Assembly (NCBI RefSeq): GCF_020536995.1
Contig: NC_068359.1
Coordinates: forward strand, 69,200,110-69,264,109
DNA from: Dreissena polymorpha
Taxonomy: Eukaryota; Mollusca; Bivalvia; Myida; Dreissenidae
DNA length: 64,000 bases
Reading direction: 5' to 3'
The first letter of the stretch is position 1, and each line of letters starts with the position of its first letter. A program made the position numbers and the translations under genes. Under the pieces are notes generated by a model, which worked only from the letters and a program-made list of their open reading frames with translations, did no database searches and was not told the DNA's origin. Below, piece by piece: positions 59,698 through 64,000 of the stretch.

Positions 59698-59850
59698 GTG
59701 ATGATGTCAAAATTTTACGACGACATGATATGAAAAAGGTGTCATGGCGTAAAAAATAACTCATCGTGTCGACTAAAACTATGATGGCAAGTCATATTCA
59801 CAAGAGCATGACGCCATAAGTTATATAGATTTGTCGACTTAGATCATGTC
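59698..59850 (+). repeat. Direct repeat X, right copy
   Basis: Direct match to 52911-53075, placed between the transposase gene and the inner end of the right arm. Confidence 0.85.
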
Positions 59851-60899
59851 GACCAAATATATTTTCGGGAAAAGCCGGCAATATTTACGTCGAGACTTCA
59901 ACTTGTTGTCGTTATGACGAGTAAAATTAAGGTGGGAAAAGCTACAAAACTATGTCGACATACCATGTTATTTCACAGTAAATCGATATAAATTATTCCG
60001 GCATGACCACATTATTGGGGTGTACCATATACGTTTCCGTACAGGTACGACCAAGAATATGTTTCGAAATATAATGATGTAATAACAACGCTGACGAGAT
60101 TTGTATTACATATATCATAAACAATTATTAAAATACATGATATTACAAATATGAGTTTTTAAATCATGTTTATATTTTGAATTTTCATTTCCCGTATTAA
60201 AATACGAATACACTGGTTGTTTTTTAAATGATATAAAATTTGATATCTACATCCTTTTACAATATCTAATAAAAGATGGAGAATTTGATGTTCACATCCA
60301 TTTACACATAACAGAACTGTACAGATGGCATGTGCTCGCCTTGTCTCACTTCTGACTGTATTTTCTATTACAATCACAACAAATATTAACTTGTTACTTT
60401 ATATTAAAAAACAGGAATATTCATAGTCACTCGCCAACATAAAAACTGGATTGTGTTCATTAAAATATCACTGAAGTGAATACTTACTGCCAAAAACTCA
60501 AATGTATATACGAATCAATACATGTAACATTAGAAACAGAAAATCACTAAAATAGTCTAATATCAAACTACATGTACATTAAATATGTTTATCTGTAATT
60601 ATTGGCAAGCTTTGTGTACACAAACGAGAAAGCATTTTCGGAATGATAACAAAAACAATAAATAAACATTAAGTAAAACTTCATGCAGAAACTATACATT
60701 TACCTGTAATCACCGCGAACCACCGTGGCCGCGGTGGTCCACCGTGAGATAAATTCCCGATAACGTCCACGCTGCTCACCACTGTCACCGCGATATTTCA
60801 CGATGGGTCAACGCTCAGACCGCGGTGATTGTCCACGCTGACGATAAATTGTCCACGGTGGGACTGTGATTTAGGCAGAAATCGCGTTAGACGTAGTGA

Positions 60900-61915
60900 A
60901 AGACTAATTTCACGGTGGTTGATTGGTTATGGTTAGAATTTGCTCTCGTCAACTAGCCCCATATCCAATGGTATAGATAAGGCTTATTTTGAAATAATGA
61001 GAGGCGTACTTCAGGATTTGCAAAATACATCACCGTCGAAGTAGGTGATTGGTTGAAATGGGAAAAACAGTACATTATAAACAATCCGTCATGGTGCGAA
61101 TTCCGGATCTGAAGGTTTAACGTTAACTATTTCAAGTTTTATTTTCGTCATTAACAAAAATAAGAAATTATTATTATAGCGTTACACTATTATATTAAAG
61201 ACAAAATGTTAGAAGGACCAATATTGTAATAAAACGTCTTCTTGAAATGCTCTGTACATAGGCCAGTTTATATTCTACCATTTTTTCATGAAAAATCATG
61301 ACCTTTTAAGTGCAAGACTTCGTTCTTTCAAATTGTGTATTTCTATGCATGTTTTTTTATTCAATCAGCCGTTTACTTTCTAAAAGAAATATCCTACTCA
61401 TTGTTCATTTACAATGTGCATATTTTAATCGTATTCGCAAGAATCCATATGGACTTCTCAAGCAAAAGAACATGCAAGAATTCTACGTACCATGAAGAGA
61501 CAGCCCTCCTCGTGATTGCTGAGGAAGTTGTCTTCGTGGCAATCCATCTCGTTCGTGAAGGTCGTTGGTTCGCCTCGAATTTAAATAAGGAACGTTACAT
61601 GCTACGAAATTCTCTGCAAAATCCTGAGAAATTATTTTCATGACTTACAAGTTCTGATTAAAATCATTTGCACGTTATATACCCCCCTCGATGTGACATC
61701 TGTTTGACCTTCAATAGTAATAATTGATGTCTTGACTTTTTGTAGCCTCTGTATAAGTTAATTTAAGAAATTGTTCTATAATTATTTTTATGTAAGGAAT
61801 TGTTCGATTATTATTATTTCTCACCAATAAAGTGCATCTCCGCTGTTTTAATGATTTTTGTTTTCATGTACATTTATGTTTTCCTGTGAGTGTGTGTTTG
61901 TAATGGGGCGGGCAT
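60900..61915. other. Intergenic, no gene supported
   Basis: A GC-richer patch at 61495-61590 gives a short open frame (within 61335-61643) with no recognisable domain. AATAAA occurs at 61826. Confidence 0.4.
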
Positions 61916-61919
61916 ATTC

Positions 61920-61980
61920 GCGCGCGCGTGTGTGTGTGTGGGGGATTTATGTGTTTGCGTGTGGGTGTGCGTGTGTATTT
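61920..61980. repeat. CG/TG-rich simple repeat
   Basis: CGCGCGCGTGTGTGTGTGTG followed by more GTGTG runs. Alternating purine-pyrimidine sequence of this kind can adopt Z-DNA. Confidence 0.85.
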
Positions 61981-61984
61981 TCGC

Positions 61985-62470
61985 ATTTTGATTTGTTTTT
62001 TGTTGTTGATTTATTGTGAAAATATGTTGCCTCATATGGCGTTTTGGATTGAAATAAACACGTACCTATCTAGCCTCGATATTCCTCTTTTATTTGACAT
62101 TTGTTGTTGCGATTGATCGTAACCGCTTGCTAAGAACATTACGAGTATTGCTGGATCACCCCTCTTGTTCCGGAAATAGATCCTTACATTTTGGATGGAA
62201 CATAAATTCGAGTTATATTATACAATAGTCTTGAAATGAAACGTATTTTGAACAACAAATGTTTAATATTTTACACTTCGTACTGACATAAAGAAAACAA
62301 CATATTAGACTCGAAATATATAGTTTGGTTTATTGTGTCTGTAGAGTGAATCATCATATATGAATGGGTCCCGATTATCATAAATTCTGTTGTAGTGAAA
62401 ACCTTTTCGAAATAATTATTTTCATTGTACATTGGAATAGTCCCTAAATATAATCATGCAAAACAGTTAT
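61985..62470. other. Intergenic, nothing recognised
   Basis: AT-rich spacer. Confidence 0.45.
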
Positions 62471-62474
62471 ATAG

Positions 62475-62670
62475 GTGACCATGCCGCTGTCAGTGACCAA
62501 GGCGACTGAGCAGCCAAGTAAACCGGAAGTCGATCGCGTCAACCAGTTGGTTTCAGCTTCGCATTTTTCTCTGAAGGTCCAGGTCGGTGAAATAATGGTG
62601 GACGCAGTGTTTTATACGGCAGCAGAGGTCAGCATTATCTCTCTTAAAATCTGTTGTTTTTTATTTGAAA
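62475..62670 (+). mobile_element. LTR-retrotransposon fossil, protease-region scrap (Ty3/Gypsy-like)
   Basis: A short, isolated stretch resembles the start of the aspartic-protease region of a Ty3/Gypsy-like Pol. No other Pol domains, Gag or LTRs are seen nearby, so this is a broken, isolated and probably old remnant. Confidence 0.4.
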
Positions 62671-62679
62671 CATGACAAT

Positions 62680-63430
62680 TTTGAAGCCTTTATAAATAAA
62701 GTAAAAACATGTATAGCTGTGATATATAAATAATGTAGATCTCGAACTACAACCACTGAATAAAAGCTACTAAAGGCTATTTAGAGAACTTGTTCCACGT
62801 ATTAAATACTTCTCAAACCATACTGCACTGTTATCATCTGTAGATTTAATTATCGAAAAAACTACCTCATTAAATGTTATTTACAAAAGGAAAGTTACAT
62901 GTTGTACCTTTTGTTGTTCTTCTCCTGTTTTGAACATTCCATTTATTATAAATCACTGACGCATTGAACATAATCAAAGATAACCTTCCAGTTAATTCAA
63001 TCCTAGAAGGAAACTTTGATATTGTTGCATTGTAGAGTCGTAATTAAATGCCACAATAAATATGTCCGTGTCTTCTGTATCAATTATCCATGTATTCCAG
63101 TTTGCTCCATACATTCCAGTTTGACATCTAACCTTTTCAGTTTTATATAAGAGTCGCTTTTGTAATCATCCTCTCTTCTGTATTTAGACAATGTCTATCC
63201 AGTACTTCAAAGCATGGTAAAAGTGGTAATTCAAAAGAAACGTTACAATAAACTTTGTTTACATTTGTCTTGATTTGACCTTGTTTTCTCATCGCGATTT
63301 TGCAAACAAGGGAAACAACTTTGCTCTTTACCGATTTTTTCATTTTTAAGCGAAAAGCCATGCTTCTTTTTAAAAAAAAAACGCATTTAAGATCTTTTTT
63401 TTTAATTTGGTAAAATTTGTAAACGTTCAC
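62680..63430. other. Intergenic, nothing recognised
   Basis: The 63143-63430 minus-strand frame is Lys-rich and low in complexity, with no recognisable feature. Confidence 0.4.
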
Positions 63431-63439
63431 TCGCTTTGG

Positions 63440-63625
63440 CGGCCATATTTGCGAACGCTACGACAGCCCTTGACCATTCGTAACTTTTACATTGGAACTT
63501 ACGCATTCGTAGCAGGTGGTTGCGTAAGAATTATTTTATGAAACGCTCGGATTTTCTAAGAAGTTCGTAAGTATACTTACGTAAGAAACCGTGCGTACGA
63601 ACGTTTATGAAACGGGGCCAATGTC
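63440..63625. repeat. Probable dispersed repeat rich in TTCGTAAG/CTTACG
   Basis: Several TTCGTAAG-type and CTTACG-type boxes, and two TTTATGAAACG boxes (63536 and 63605), lie within 190 bp. They look like an old repeat, but the ends are not resolved. Confidence 0.4.
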
Positions 63626-63629
63626 TTGA

Positions 63630-64000
63630 ATACTCATAAGCTTAAGAAAATGTCCCACTTCTAAATCATCAAAATAAACTGCGATTATTATCCTTATATT
63701 TCCGATAACTAATCACTGAGGTCAACTAATATAGACTATATTTATGTTGATTACGAATCACGAAAACCTTAAAACATACACACATTTTTTTATTTTAAGT
63801 CAATTACCAGCGAAAAGTGCATATTAAAAAACATGTTTCCGTATAAATATAACATATCTGCCACATATATTAAAATCTTTATATATTGCCAATAATGAAC
63901 TTTAAAATCAATCATGGTGCTTTGAGTGTCATTGACTTAAACACTACCAATATATTGTTAAAATTTATAGTTTTTGCTATCACTTATCAATGAAAAAAAA
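63630..64000. other. Intergenic, nothing recognised
   Basis: AT-rich spacer to the window end. Confidence 0.5.

Overview
The window is eukaryotic and most likely from a bivalve mollusc, possibly a dreissenid-like mussel. It is AT-rich, with small intron-bearing genes, long (AT)n tracts, tRNA-derived SINEs, LINE remnants and several short terminal-inverted-repeat elements that I associate from general knowledge with bivalve genomes. The species assignment is inference.

The central content is a dispersed tandem array, all on the + strand, of one family of small type I membrane proteins. Complete two-exon copies lie at 21234-22629, 27290-28375 and 41303-42472. The last exon of a fourth copy lies at 661-803, and a decayed, inverted last exon lies near 33685-33800. 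Each complete copy has a signal peptide, a ten-cysteine domain with fixed spacing, a Thr/Ser-rich mucin-like stalk of very different length, a conserved juxtamembrane motif, a phase-1 intron, and a last exon with the transmembrane helix and a short basic tail. I do not recognise a named family. Diverged non-coding modules repeat at about 30.0-31.2, 34.6-36.0 and 40.2-40.5 kb, so the cluster seems to have grown by segmental duplication and inversion.

On the minus strand, 51114 to 47013 holds a consistent three-exon gene model. It predicts a 199-residue protein with a PAN/WSC-like cysteine segment followed by a galectin-like beta-sandwich. At 9424-10045 (minus) there is a decayed coiled-coil coding region of unknown origin.

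The rest is mostly mobile DNA. There are two LINEs (905-2825 and a Tx1/L1-like copy at 12365-16640), a LINE endonuclease scrap (45860-46465, minus), four tRNA-derived SINEs, three TTAA-flanked Kolobok-like elements (two of which carry different tRNA-like cores) and four copies of a hairpin MITE. A 1.87-kb long-inverted-repeat element at 36029-37895 has CAC ends and a 5-bp target duplication, and a paralogous empty site for it sits in this same window. A roughly 9-kb long-inverted-repeat unit at 51869-60898 encloses an apparently intact integrase-like DDE transposase gene (58179-59456, minus). Large intervals (about 6.8-9.4, 28.4-30.0, 42.5-45.0 and 60.9-64 kb) show no gene I can support.
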